Below are positions 31,068-39,245 of a DNA stretch of 46,614 bases, in pieces. The first letter of the stretch is position 1. The number at the start of each line of letters is the position of its first letter. Below the pieces are notes generated by a model, which had not been told where the DNA came from, searched no databases, and was given only the letters and a program-made list of their open reading frames with translations. Source of the stretch: Nonomuraea ceibae (GTDB lineage Bacteria; Actinomycetota; Actinomycetes; Streptosporangiales; Streptosporangiaceae); assembly GCF_019396325.1 (NCBI RefSeq), contig NZ_JAHKRO010000076.1, forward strand, positions 1 to 46,614, written 5' to 3'. The position numbers and the translations under genes are program-made.

Positions 31068-32533
31068 CCGGCCGCCGGTTCGCCACCCCCGGCGGCACGG
31101 ACGCGCTCGTCGGCGCCGCCGCCCCGGCGGTCCCGCTCCTGATCCAGGGCGGCATGGGCGTGGGGGTGTCCGGGTGGCGGCTGGCCCGCGCCGTGGCCGC
31201 CACCGGGCAGCTCGGCGTCGTGTCCGGCACCGCGCTGGACGCCACCCTGGCGCGGCGGCTGCAGCGCGGCGACCCCGGCGGGCACCTGCGCCGGGCGCTG
31301 GCCCGCTTCCCGGCGCCCGAGGTCGCCGAGCGGGTGCTCGCCCGCTACTTCGTGCCCGGCGGGGCCGATCCCGGGCTGCCGTACCGGCCGGTGCCCCGGC
31401 TCGGGCTGCGGCCCAGCCGCGCCCGCGACGAGCTGGCCGTGGTCGCGAACTTCGCCGAGGTGTTCCTCGCCAAGGAGGGCCATGACGGCCCGGTCGGGAT
31501 CAACTACCTGGAGAAGATCCAGATGGCCACGCCCGCCGCCGTCTACGGGGCGATGCTGGCCGGCGTCGACTACGTGCTCGTGGGCGCCGGCATCCCGGCG
31601 GAGATCCCGAGGCTGCTCGACGACCTGGCCGCGCACCGGCCCGCCCGCGTCACCGTCACCGTGGCGGGCGGCGACGACACCGGCCACCACGCCGAGCTGG
31701 ACCCGGGCGCGCTCCTCGGCCTCACCCGGCCGCTCGCCCGGCCCCGGCTGCTGGCCATCGTGTCCTCGCACGTCCTGGCCCTCTACCTGGCGCGCACCCC
31801 GGCCACCCGGCCGGACGGCTTCGTCCTGGAGACGCCCGTCGCCGGCGGCCACAGCGCGCCGCCGCGCGGCCGGATGCGGCTCGACGCCGACGGCCAGCCC
31901 GTCTACGGGCCGCGCGACGAGGCCGACCCCGCCAAGATGGCGGCGCTCGGGCTGCCGTTCTGGCTGGCCGGAGGCTACGGCACGCCCGGCGGCCTGGCGC
32001 GGGCGCGGGCGGCCGGGGCCGCCGGCATCCAGGTCGGCTCGGCGTTCGCGCTGTGCCGCGAGTCCGGCCTCGACCCCGGGCTGCGGCGGCGGCTGCTGCG
32101 GCAGGCCGCCGACGGCACGCTGGAGGTCCGCAACGACCCGCGCGCCTCGCCGACCGGCTTCCCGTTCAAGATCGCCGACGTGCCGGGCACGCTGTCGGAC
32201 GCCACCGTGTACGCCGACCGGCCCCGCCTGTGCGACCTGGGCTACCTGCGCACCCCGTACGTGCGACCGGGCGGCGGGATCGGCTACCGCTGCGCGGCCG
32301 AACCGGTCGACGCCTACGTGCGCAAGGGCAGGCCCGCCGAGGAGGCCGACGGCCGCCGGTGCCTGTGCAACGCGCTGCTCGCCGCCGTCGGCCTCGGCCA
32401 GCACCGGGCCGACGGCTACCGCGAGCCCGCCCTGCTCACGCTCGGCCAGGACACCGGCTTCCTCACCGGGCTCCCCGAGGACCACTCGGCCGCCGACGTC
32501 GTGGACCGCATCCTGCGCGAGGTGACCCGGTGA
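31064..32533 (+). CDS. Nitronate monooxygenase-like FMN protein
   Basis: This 489-residue TIM-barrel flavoprotein is of the nitronate monooxygenase (2-nitropropane dioxygenase) group. The N-terminal IQGGMGVGVSG binds the FMN phosphate side, GINYLEKIQMATPAAVYGAM and VDYVLVGAGIP follow near 145-175, and the barrel end PFWLAGGYGTPGG and GIQVGSAFALCRESG lies near 300-335. It is about 130 residues longer than usual enzymes of the group, with a C-terminal extension bearing several cysteines (CDLGYL, YRCAAE, RRCLCNALL). Such enzymes oxidise alkyl nitronates or propionate-3-nitronate, releasing nitrite. Its place between narI and nirK, coupled by GTGA overlaps at both ends, suggests a role in nitrite or nitro-compound handling (inference). 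Confidence 0.85.
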   Translation: MTGRRFATPGGTDALVGAAAPAVPLLIQGGMGVGVSGWRLARAVAATGQLGVVSGTALDATLARRLQRGDPGGHLRRALARFPAPEVAERVLARYFVPGGADPGLPYRPVPRLGLRPSRARDELAVVANFAEVFLAKEGHDGPVGINYLEKIQMATPAAVYGAMLAGVDYVLVGAGIPAEIPRLLDDLAAHRPARVTVTVAGGDDTGHHAELDPGALLGLTRPLARPRLLAIVSSHVLALYLARTPATRPDGFVLETPVAGGHSAPPRGRMRLDADGQPVYGPRDEADPAKMAALGLPFWLAGGYGTPGGLARARAAGAAGIQVGSAFALCRESGLDPGLRRRLLRQAADGTLEVRNDPRASPTGFPFKIADVPGTLSDATVYADRPRLCDLGYLRTPYVRPGGGIGYRCAAEPVDAYVRKGRPAEEADGRRCLCNALLAAVGLGQHRADGYREPALLTLGQDTGFLTGLPEDHSAADVVDRILREVTR

Positions 32534-35160
32534 CCAGGCAGGAGATCCCCGTCGGGGTGCGCCTCCGGCCGGGCCCTGCGCGTCCGCGCGCGTCGTGGCA
32601 CCTGCGGGCGAACGCCATCGTCGTCGGCTGGCTCGGACTGACCCTCGCCACGGCGCTCGCGGGCGACGCGCTGCCCGCGCCGCGCTGGCTGCTCGTCCAC
32701 GTGTTCCTGCTCGGCGCGGTCTCGACCGCGATCCTCATCTGGAGCGAGCACTTCGCCGTCGCGCTGCTGCGCGCCCGCGCGCCCGCCCGGCACGGCAGCC
32801 TGGCGCGGCTGGCCCTGCTCAACGCCGCGACGGCGGCGATCCTGTACGGGGTCGCCGCCGGCCCGTGGCAGCCCGCCGTCGCCGGGGCGGCCGTGGTGGT
32901 GGCGGTCGTGCTGTGGCACGCGTACGTGCTGGTCACGCTGCTGCGCCGGGCGCTGCCTGGCAGGTTCGGGCACGTCATCGGCTGGTACGTGAGCGCGGCC
33001 GTGGCGCTGGCGGCCGGCGGCGCGCTGGGCGGGCTGCTGGCCGCCCAGCCCGGCGGCGGTGTGACGCACGAGCGGCTGCAGGCGGCGCACGCCGAGGCGA
33101 ACGTGCTCGGCTGGGTGGGCCTGACCGTGCTGGGCACGCTGTTCACGCTGTGGCCGACCGTGCTGCGCACCCGCATGCCGGACGGCACCCGCCGCGCCTC
33201 CCGGATCGGGCTGTGGCTGGCCGCGCCGGGTCTGGCCGCCGCCGTCGGCGCGCTCGCGGCGGGCTGGCGGTGGGCGGCCGCCGCGGGACTGGTCCTGTAC
33301 GCGGCCGGGGCGCTGACGGCGCTGGCCCCGCTCGTCCCGGCGGTACGCGCCCGGCGCCCGCACACCGGGGCGGCCTGGACGCTGGGGGCCGGTGTGGTGT
33401 GGTTCGAGGTGGCGCTGGCGGCGAACCTGGTCGTCGTGGCCACCCGGCCGGCCGGGCAGGTGGCCGCCGCGCTGGAGCCGCTGCTGCCGCTGGTGCTCGC
33501 CGGGTTCGTCGCCCAGGTGCTGCTCGGCTCGCTGCTGCACCTGCTGCCCGCCGTGCTCGGCGGCGGCCCGGTCCGGTTCAAGGAGAACGCCGCCCTGCTG
33601 GAGCGCGGCTGGAAGGCGCGGCTGGCGGCGCTCAACCTGGGCGTGCCGCTGCTCGCGCTCCCGGTGCCCGAGCCGCTGCGGCTGCTGGGCTGGACGCTGG
33701 TGCTGGCCGCCGTCGCCGCGTTCGTGCTGCTGGCCGTGCTCGCGCTGGTCCGGTCCCGCACCGGGGCGGACGCGGACGGGACGCGGGCCGGGCGCGCGTC
33801 CGCGTGGCCCGCGGTGGCCGGGGTGGCGGCCGGATGCCTGCTGACGGCGGGCGCGGTCGTCGTGTCGATGACCGGCACGGGCGGCCCGCCGGTGACCGTC
33901 ACCGCCACCGGGGCCCGCACCGTGGAGGTGACGCTGTCCGGCATGAAGGTCCGGCCCGCCGTGATCGAGGCCCCCGCAGGCACCGTGCTGACCCTGCGCG
34001 TCACCAACGCCGACGCCCAGCGGCACGACCTGCGGCTGGCCACCGGCGAGCGCACCCCGCTGCTGGGAGCGGGGGAACGCGCCACGCTGACGCTGGCCCC
34101 GCTCGCCGCGCCGGTGGACGGCTGGTGCACGGTCGCCGGGCACCGCGCCGCCGGCATGACCATGCGCATCGTCCCCTCGGACGCCCGGTCCGAGGCCCGG
34201 TCCGAGGCCCGGTCCGACGTCCAGGCCGATGCCCGGTCCGACGCCGGGGCCGCCACCGGGCACGGCGGGCACGCCACGGCGGGCGGCCTCGACCTGGCCG
34301 CCCCCATGTCGCCGGGCTGGAGCCCGTACGACGCGGCGCTCGACCCCGCGCCGGGCGGCACCGAGCACGCCGTCGAGATCCGCGTGGACGACACCGTCGT
34401 GTGGGAGGTCGCGCCCGGCGTGCGGCAGCGGGTGTGGACGTTCGACGGCACCGTGCCCGGCCCGGTGCTGCGCGGCAAGGTCGGCGACGTCTTCACCGTC
34501 ACGTTCGTCAACGGCGGCACCACCGGCCACGGCATCGACTTCCACGCCGGGGCCAACGCGCCCGACGGCGTCATGCGCACCATCGAGCCGGGGGAGCGGC
34601 TCACGTACCGCTTCCGGGCCGGGTTCGCCGGGGCCTGGCTCTACCACTGCTCCACCATGCCGATGAGCCAGCACATCGCCAACGGCATGTTCGGCGCGGT
34701 GATCATCGACCCTCCCGGCCTGCCCACCGTGGACCGGGAGTACCTTCTGGTACAGAGCGAGCTCCACCTCGGCGAGCCGGGCGGCGACGCGCAGGTGGCC
34801 AAGATCCGCGAGGGCCGGCCGGACGGCTGGATGTTCAACGGCACCGCCGCCGGCTACGACCACGCGCCGCTGACCGCCAGGGCCGGCGAGCGGGTGCGGA
34901 TCTGGGTTGTGGCCGCCGGTCCCAGCTCGGGCACGGCCCTGCACGTGGTCGGGGCGCCGTTCGACACGGTCTACAAGGAAGGGGCGTATCAGGTGCGCAC
35001 GGACGATCCGGGCGGCGCCCAGGTGCTGGACCTGGCCCCCGCCCAGGGCGGCTTCGCCGAGCTGGTCTTCCCCGAGCCGGGCACGTATCCGGTGGTCGAC
35101 CACACGATGCGGCACGCCGAGGCGGGCGCGCACGGCCTGTTCCGGGTGGGCGCCCGATGA
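32530..35160 (+). CDS. nirK: Copper nitrite reductase fused to a polytopic membrane domain and extra cupredoxin
   Basis: The protein has 876 residues. Residues about 25-445 form a polytopic region of roughly 11-12 helices with conserved-looking histidines (LVHVFLLGA, WSEHF, HAEANVLGW, LLHLLP), reminiscent of NnrS/heme-copper-type membrane proteins. Residues about 455-548 are a cupredoxin with a complete type 1 copper set (H499, C533, H538, M543). After a repeat linker, residues about 590-876 are a two-domain nitrite reductase. Type 1 ligands are H667, C707, H715 and M720; type 2 ligands are H672, H706 and H858; catalytic Asp is D670 and His is H805. It should reduce nitrite to NO at the outer membrane face. 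GTG overlaps the preceding stop. Confidence 0.9.
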   Translation: MTRQEIPVGVRLRPGPARPRASWHLRANAIVVGWLGLTLATALAGDALPAPRWLLVHVFLLGAVSTAILIWSEHFAVALLRARAPARHGSLARLALLNAATAAILYGVAAGPWQPAVAGAAVVVAVVLWHAYVLVTLLRRALPGRFGHVIGWYVSAAVALAAGGALGGLLAAQPGGGVTHERLQAAHAEANVLGWVGLTVLGTLFTLWPTVLRTRMPDGTRRASRIGLWLAAPGLAAAVGALAAGWRWAAAAGLVLYAAGALTALAPLVPAVRARRPHTGAAWTLGAGVVWFEVALAANLVVVATRPAGQVAAALEPLLPLVLAGFVAQVLLGSLLHLLPAVLGGGPVRFKENAALLERGWKARLAALNLGVPLLALPVPEPLRLLGWTLVLAAVAAFVLLAVLALVRSRTGADADGTRAGRASAWPAVAGVAAGCLLTAGAVVVSMTGTGGPPVTVTATGARTVEVTLSGMKVRPAVIEAPAGTVLTLRVTNADAQRHDLRLATGERTPLLGAGERATLTLAPLAAPVDGWCTVAGHRAAGMTMRIVPSDARSEARSEARSDVQADARSDAGAATGHGGHATAGGLDLAAPMSPGWSPYDAALDPAPGGTEHAVEIRVDDTVVWEVAPGVRQRVWTFDGTVPGPVLRGKVGDVFTVTFVNGGTTGHGIDFHAGANAPDGVMRTIEPGERLTYRFRAGFAGAWLYHCSTMPMSQHIANGMFGAVIIDPPGLPTVDREYLLVQSELHLGEPGGDAQVAKIREGRPDGWMFNGTAAGYDHAPLTARAGERVRIWVVAAGPSSGTALHVVGAPFDTVYKEGAYQVRTDDPGGAQVLDLAPAQGGFAELVFPEPGTYPVVDHTMRHAEAGAHGLFRVGAR
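34180..34239 (+). repeat. 12-base tandem repeat inside nirK
   Basis: Five units of the form GAGGCCCGGTCC (variants GACGCCCGGTCC, GACGTCCAGGCC, GATGCCCGGTCC) encode a DARS/EARS/EARS/DVQA/DARS linker between the first cupredoxin and the nitrite reductase domains. The frame is kept since 12 is divisible by three; copy number could vary between strains. Confidence 0.8.
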
Positions 35161-35594
35161 CGTGGTGGGCGGTGGTGCGGTTCCTGCACGTGCTGGCGGC
35201 GGCGCTGTGGGTCGGCGGGCAGCTCACGGTCTCGCTGGTGGTGCTGCCGCTGGCCCGGCGGCAGCTCGACGACCGGCTGCGGGCCCAGATGCTGACCGCG
35301 GTCGGCCGCCGGTTCGGGGTGATCACCGCCGCGGTGTTCCTGCCCGTGCAGCTCGCCACGGGTGTGGCGATCGCCTTGCACAAGGGCGTCACCTGGGACT
35401 CGCTGGCCGAGCCCGGCTACGGGCGGATCCTGGCGGCCAAGCTGCTGCTCTTCTGCGCGGTCATGGTGGCCGCCGCGCTGCACGGCTGGGCCAGCGGCGC
35501 CGGCCGCCGCGCCCTGGCCCGGGCGCTGGCGATCTCGTCGCTGATCGGGTCGATCGGCGTCATCCTGCTGGCCACCGCCCTGCCCGTGACCTGA
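35157..35594 (+). CDS. Small four-helix membrane protein, CopD-like
   Basis: This 145-residue protein has four hydrophobic helices, with H10 in RFLHVLAAALWVGG, an LxHxxAxxxWVGG-type motif seen in CopD and related copper-resistance or heme membrane proteins. A second segment (AAKLLLFCAVMVAAALHGWASG) carries another histidine. The ATG overlaps the nirK stop (ATGA), making it the last gene of the nar-nir operon. A role in copper supply to NirK, or heme binding, is plausible but inferred only from the motif and position. Confidence 0.7.
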   Translation: MTWWAVVRFLHVLAAALWVGGQLTVSLVVLPLARRQLDDRLRAQMLTAVGRRFGVITAAVFLPVQLATGVAIALHKGVTWDSLAEPGYGRILAAKLLLFCAVMVAAALHGWASGAGRRALARALAISSLIGSIGVILLATALPVT

Positions 35595-35616
35595 GCCGGC
35601 GCGGGCCCGGGCGGCG

Positions 35617-36300
35617 TCAGTGCGCCCCGGCCCCGCGCAGCAGGGCGGCCACCTCGGTCTGCTGCTTGGCGACGGCGTGGGCGAGCGGGGTGACGCCGTC
35701 GCGGTCGGCCAGGTCGACGTCGGCGCCGGCCGCGATGAGCAGGCGGACGATCTCCTGGTGGGCGGGGCCGCCGTCGCCCAGGATGACGGCCTCCAGGAGG
35801 CCAGTCCAGCCGAGGTCGTTGACGTGGTCGACGTCGATGCCGGTCTTGAGCACCTCGCGCACGTAGTCGACGTGGCCGCGCTCGCAGGCCGGGATGAGGG
35901 AGACGCCGCCGTAGCGGTTGCGGATCGTCAGGTCGGGGCCGGCCGGGAGGAGCGCCCGCAGCATCTCGACGCTCCCGGTCACGCCGGTGACCAGCCACGA
36001 GGTGTCCTGCCTGGCGTCCTGCGCGTCGGGGTCGGCCCCGGCGGCGACGAGCACCTTGGCGGCCTCGACGTGGTCGGCCGCGGCGGCCAGCAGCAGCGCG
36101 GTGCGGCGCTGCCCGTCACGGGACTCGACGTCGGCTCCGGACGCCAGCGCGTCGCGCACCGCTGCGGCGTCACCGCGCGCGGCGGCGGCCCGTAGTTCCT
36201 CGTTGAGCACGTTGTCTCCTTTCACACCGTCTCGCGTCCGGGAACCGCAGGCCGCGAGCAGCAGCCCGATCCCGCAGGCCAGAATCGTCCGGCGCCTCAT
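35617..36300 (-). CDS. Ankyrin-repeat lipoprotein
   Basis: From ATG 36300 the protein has 227 residues. It starts with MRRRTILACGIGLLLAACGS, a lipoprotein signal whose lipobox LAAC marks lipidation of the cysteine. The mature part is a run of ankyrin repeats of about 33 residues (examples RTALLLAAAADHVEAAKVL and GVTPLAHAVAKQQTEVAALL), a protein-binding scaffold facing outside the membrane. AGGA lies about eight bases before the ATG. It follows the HbpS-like gene by 28 bases on the same strand and is probably co-transcribed with it. The partner is unknown. Confidence 0.85.
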   Translation of the reverse strand: MRRRTILACGIGLLLAACGSRTRDGVKGDNVLNEELRAAAARGDAAAVRDALASGADVESRDGQRRTALLLAAAADHVEAAKVLVAAGADPDAQDARQDTSWLVTGVTGSVEMLRALLPAGPDLTIRNRYGGVSLIPACERGHVDYVREVLKTGIDVDHVNDLGWTGLLEAVILGDGGPAHQEIVRLLIAAGADVDLADRDGVTPLAHAVAKQQTEVAALLRGAGAH

Positions 36301-36328
36301 CCCATCATCCTGCACGTCGGAGGGCGGT

Positions 36329-36850
36329 TCAGCCGAGCTGCCCGGCGACCGCCTTGGCGCCGGCGAGGGCGATGGCCTCGTCGATCTCGCCGCTGGGGGC
36401 GCCGCCGACGCCGATGCCCGCGACGGGGGCGCCGCCGGAGGCCAGGGGGACGCCGCCGCCCAGGAACAGGGTGCCCGGGATGTCGGCGATGTTCGGGCCG
36501 GAGCCGGTCAGGCCCTTGGCGAGCTCGCTGGTCGCCCGGCCGAAGGACACGGCGGTGAACGCCTTGCGCCGGGCCGACTCCTCGGTCTGCGGGCCCGCGC
36601 CGTCGCCCTTGAGCACCAGCCGGGTCGCGCCGGACCGGTCCACGATCACCACCGTGACGCGCTGCTTCAGCTTGGCGGCCTCCTTCAGCGCGGCGTCGGC
36701 GACCTTGAGCGCGGCGCCGGCCGACAGCGTACCCGTCTGGACGACGGCGGGGGCGGGCGCGGCGGCCTGGACGGGGGAGGGGGCGGCGGTCAGGAGCGCG
36801 AGCCCCGTGACGGCGCCGGCGATCAGGCGGGTGCGGAACGATCCGGTCAT
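36329..36850 (-). CDS. hbpS: Secreted heme-binding protein, HbpS/GlcG family
   Basis: This 173-residue protein has an N-terminal signal peptide (cleavage near VQA-A at about 29) and then a GlcG/DUF336 domain. The segments VVIVDRSGATRLVLKGDGAGP, ESARRKAFTAVSFGR, IPGTLFLGGGVPL and GAPVAGIGVGGAPSG are those of Streptomyces reticuli HbpS. HbpS is an extracellular octamer that binds heme, responds to redox stress and modulates the SenS kinase. Here a SenS-like kinase and SenR-like regulator are divergently encoded next to it. GGGAGA six bases before the ATG supports the start. Confidence 0.85.
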   Translation of the reverse strand: MTGSFRTRLIAGAVTGLALLTAAPSPVQAAAPAPAVVQTGTLSAGAALKVADAALKEAAKLKQRVTVVIVDRSGATRLVLKGDGAGPQTEESARRKAFTAVSFGRATSELAKGLTGSGPNIADIPGTLFLGGGVPLASGGAPVAGIGVGGAPSGEIDEAIALAGAKAVAGQLG

Positions 36851-36962
36851 CAGGTCTCCCAAGGTCAGCGGGTGAAGCTTGCGGTCCCAGCCTGCCGCCG
36901 GGCGGGCCTGCCGCCATCGCGAGGACGGACGATCCCCGCGCGCCGATCGGCCGGGCCGCCGG

Positions 36963-37004
36963 TCAACCGATCGGTTGATCCGCCCTCCGACCACAGGGGA
37001 TAAC
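36963..37004 (+). promoter_or_regulatory. Promoter and palindromic operator of the senS-senR-like operon
   Basis: TCAACCGATCGGTTGA (36963-36978) is a perfect 16-bp palindrome. It overlaps TTGATC (36975-36980), the -35 box of a promoter whose -10 box is GATAAC (36999-37004) after 18 bp. The ATG at 37013 follows the -10 box by eight bases, so the message is probably leaderless. Binding by the adjacent response regulator is inferred. Confidence 0.65.
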
Positions 37005-37012
37005 GTCGGAAG

Positions 37013-38182
37013 ATGAGCGGACGGGGAGGGGTGATGAGGGAGCGCACGTGGCTCAACTGGGCCATGCACGTGGGGTTCTACCTGCTGCTCGTGGCCTCCG
37101 CGCTGCGGCTGGTGTCGCGGCACGGGCTGGTCGCGCAGACCGTCGCCGCCCTGGTCGTCTGCGCCGTCCTCGCGGTGGCGTACGCGGTGGGGATCGTGTT
37201 CTGGGGCCGGCTCGGGCGCGGCCGGCTGGTGTGGCTCGGCTGCGTGGCCGTGATCTGGCTGGCGCTGGTGGTGCTCGCGCCGTCGTTCAGCTGGTGCGCG
37301 GTCCCGCTGCTGTTCGTGTGCCTGCGGCTGCTGAGCGCGCGGGGGTTCGCCGTGGCCGCCGCGACGCTCACGCTGATCGTCATCGCGGCCCAGCTCAAGA
37401 TCGCCCGGGAGATCGACCCCAGCCTCATCCTCGCGCCGATCGGCATCGCCACCATGACCGCGGTGATCTTCTGGGAGCTCCAGCGGGAGAGCGCCGCCCG
37501 GCAACTCCTCATCGACGACCTGATCCGCACGCGCGGCACGCTGGCCGACTCGCGGCACCGCACCGGTGTCCTGGAGGAGCGAGAGCGCCTGGCCAGGGAG
37601 ATCCACGACACGCTCGCCCAGGGGCTGACCAGCATGGGCCTGCTGCTGCAGGCGGCCGACCGGATGTGGACGGCCGACCCCGACCGGGCCCGCGCCCACG
37701 TCCGGCGGGCCGCCGCGGCGGCCGAGCAGAACCTCGACGAGGCCCGCCGGTTCGTCCGCGACCTCCAGCCGCCGGGCCTGGTCGACGTGACGCTGCCCGA
37801 GGCGCTGGCCCGCCTCGGCGAGAGCGAGGCGGGCGCGGCCCGGGTCCGCTTCCGGCTGGAGGGCGAGCCGTACCCGCTGGAGCCCGACGTGCAGGCGGCG
37901 CTGCTGCGGGTCGCCCAGGGCGCGCTCGCCAACGTCCGCGACCACTCCGGCGCCCGCACCGCCACCGTGACCCTGTCCTACCTCGACGGCGAGGTGACGC
38001 TGGACGTCTTCGACGACGGGACCGGGTTCGCCGAGCCGGTCCCGGCCCCCGGCCGGGGCTTCGGGCTGCGGGCGATGCGCGACCGGCTGGCGGAGGTGGG
38101 CGGCGTGCTGACCGTCGAGAGCGCGCCCGGCGAGGGGACGGCGGTCGCCGCCCGGGTGCCCGGCAGGATCGGGGAGCGATGA
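37013..38182 (+). CDS. senS: SenS-like membrane sensor histidine kinase
   Basis: This 389-residue kinase has five predicted membrane helices in residues about 15-155, then a HisKA_3 domain with phosphoacceptor H198 (REIHDTLAQGLTS) and an HATPase (VAQGALANVRDHSGA, DDGTGF, GFGLRAMRDRLAEVGG). Streptomyces SenS has the same five-helix plan and a phosphorylated histidine at almost the same position (H199). It should sense a signal at the membrane, modulated by the secreted HbpS-like protein encoded divergently, and phosphorylate the response regulator that follows with ATGA overlap. The ATG at 37013 fits a leaderless transcript; M8 at 37034, behind GGGAGGGG, is an alternative start. Confidence 0.82.
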   Translation: MSGRGGVMRERTWLNWAMHVGFYLLLVASALRLVSRHGLVAQTVAALVVCAVLAVAYAVGIVFWGRLGRGRLVWLGCVAVIWLALVVLAPSFSWCAVPLLFVCLRLLSARGFAVAAATLTLIVIAAQLKIAREIDPSLILAPIGIATMTAVIFWELQRESAARQLLIDDLIRTRGTLADSRHRTGVLEERERLAREIHDTLAQGLTSMGLLLQAADRMWTADPDRARAHVRRAAAAAEQNLDEARRFVRDLQPPGLVDVTLPEALARLGESEAGAARVRFRLEGEPYPLEPDVQAALLRVAQGALANVRDHSGARTATVTLSYLDGEVTLDVFDDGTGFAEPVPAPGRGFGLRAMRDRLAEVGGVLTVESAPGEGTAVAARVPGRIGER

Positions 38183-38802
38183 GGCTGTTCCTGGTGGACG
38201 ACCATCCCGTGGTGCGGGCGGGGCTGGTGGCGTTGCTGTCCGGCGAGGACGACATGGAGATCGTCGGCGAGGCCGAGGGCGGGGCCGAGGCGCTGCGCGG
38301 CATCGCCGCCGCGCGGCCGGACGTCGTGCTCATGGACCTGCAGCTCGGCGACGGCATCGACGGCGTCGAGGTCACCCGGCGGGTCCGCGAGCTGTCCCCG
38401 CCGCCGCAGGTCCTGGTCCTGACCACGTACGAGACCGACGCCGACCTCATGCGGGCCGTCGACGCCGGGGCCACCGGCTACCTGCTCAAGGCCTGCCCGC
38501 CGGAGGAGCTGTTCCAGGGCATCCGGGCCGCGGCGCGCGGCGAGACGGTGCTGTCGGCCAAGGTGGCGACGCGGATGCTGCGGCGGATGCGCGAGCCCGC
38601 GCCCGCGCTCAGCGGCCGTGAGGTGGAGATCCTGGAGCTGCTGGCCAGCGGGGCGGGCAACCGGGAGATCGCCAGGCGGCTGTTCATCACCGAGGCGACG
38701 GTCAAGACCCACCTGGTGCACATCTACGGCAAGCTCGGCGTCGACACGCGCACGGCCGCCGTCACCGCCGCCGTCGAGCGGCGTCTCATCCGACTCCCGT
38801 GA
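38179..38802 (+). CDS. senR: SenR-like LuxR-type response regulator
   Basis: This 207-residue NarL-type regulator has receiver residues DD at 7-8, phosphoacceptor D53 in VVLMDLQLGDG and a conserved lysine in GYLLKA. It also has a LuxR helix-turn-helix (LSGREVEILELLASGAGNREIARRLF and EATVKTHLVHIYGKL). It is translationally coupled to the upstream kinase (ATGA). In Streptomyces, SenR activates genes for heme-binding and anti-oxidative proteins, including hbpS itself. The perfect palindrome at 36963-36978 between hbpS and senS is a good candidate site. Its 3' end overlaps the convergent MerR gene by 17 bases. Confidence 0.82.
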   Translation: MRLFLVDDHPVVRAGLVALLSGEDDMEIVGEAEGGAEALRGIAAARPDVVLMDLQLGDGIDGVEVTRRVRELSPPPQVLVLTTYETDADLMRAVDAGATGYLLKACPPEELFQGIRAAARGETVLSAKVATRMLRRMREPAPALSGREVEILELLASGAGNREIARRLFITEATVKTHLVHIYGKLGVDTRTAAVTAAVERRLIRLP

Positions 38803-39196
38803 CGGCCAGGCCCGCGCCGTGGAAGGGCGGGTAGCTGTCGGCGCTCGTGCGCTCGGCCGCGACGATGTAGCGGGCCAGGGCGTCGCGCGACTGGGCGAGG
38901 CGGTCCATCTGGTCCTCCAGCCGCCGCATCCGCGCCCGCATGGCGTCCAGCAGCTCGGGACAGCCCAGCAGCTCAGGCTCCTCGCCGGCCGCGCACGGCA
39001 GCAGGTAGGCGATGTCCTCCGACGACAGCCCGGCCCCGAGCAGGTGGCGGATCTGTTTCACCCGCAGCACGGCGTCCTCGTCGTACTCGCGGTAGCCGTT
39101 GGACCCGCGCTCGGCCTCCAGCAGGCCCTGGGCCTCGTAGTAGCGCAGCTGGTGGGCGTTGACGCCCGTCCGGCGACTCAGTTCCCCGATCCGCAT
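38786..39196 (-). CDS. MerR-family regulator
   Basis: This 136-residue protein has an N-terminal MerR winged helix (MRIGELSRRTGVNAHQLRYYEAQGLL), then the linker YDEDAVLRVKQIRHLLGAGLSSEDI and a long dimerisation coiled coil (ELLDAMRARMRRLEDQMDRLAQSRDAL). Two cysteines in the loop before the coil (LLPCAAG, LLGCPEL) could sense a metal or thiol-reactive compound, though the pattern does not match a named metal sensor. It is divergent from the imine-reductase-like gene, whose promoter has the long spacer and dyad typical of MerR control. Confidence 0.88.
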   Translation of the reverse strand: MRIGELSRRTGVNAHQLRYYEAQGLLEAERGSNGYREYDEDAVLRVKQIRHLLGAGLSSEDIAYLLPCAAGEEPELLGCPELLDAMRARMRRLEDQMDRLAQSRDALARYIVAAERTSADSYPPFHGAGLAVTGVG

Positions 39197-39207
39197 CGCA
39201 CCCTCAC

Positions 39208-39239
39208 TTGACCTTCATACCGGTATCAACGTTGACGAT
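39208..39239 (+). promoter_or_regulatory. MerR-type promoter of the imine reductase gene
   Basis: TTGACC (39208-39213) and GACGAT (39234-39239) are 20 bp apart, the overlong spacing used by MerR regulators. The spacer holds a 22-bp dyad at 39211-39232, ACCTTCATACC against GGTATCAACGT, with 9 of 11 pairs matching. The ATG at 39246 follows the -10 box by six bases, suggesting a leaderless message. Confidence 0.65.
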
Positions 39240-39245
39240 GCTGGC

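Noticed and set aside
32416..35133. A long minus-strand frame opposite nirK
   Set aside because: Low-complexity composition, no domain, and fully covered by the strongly supported nirK gene.
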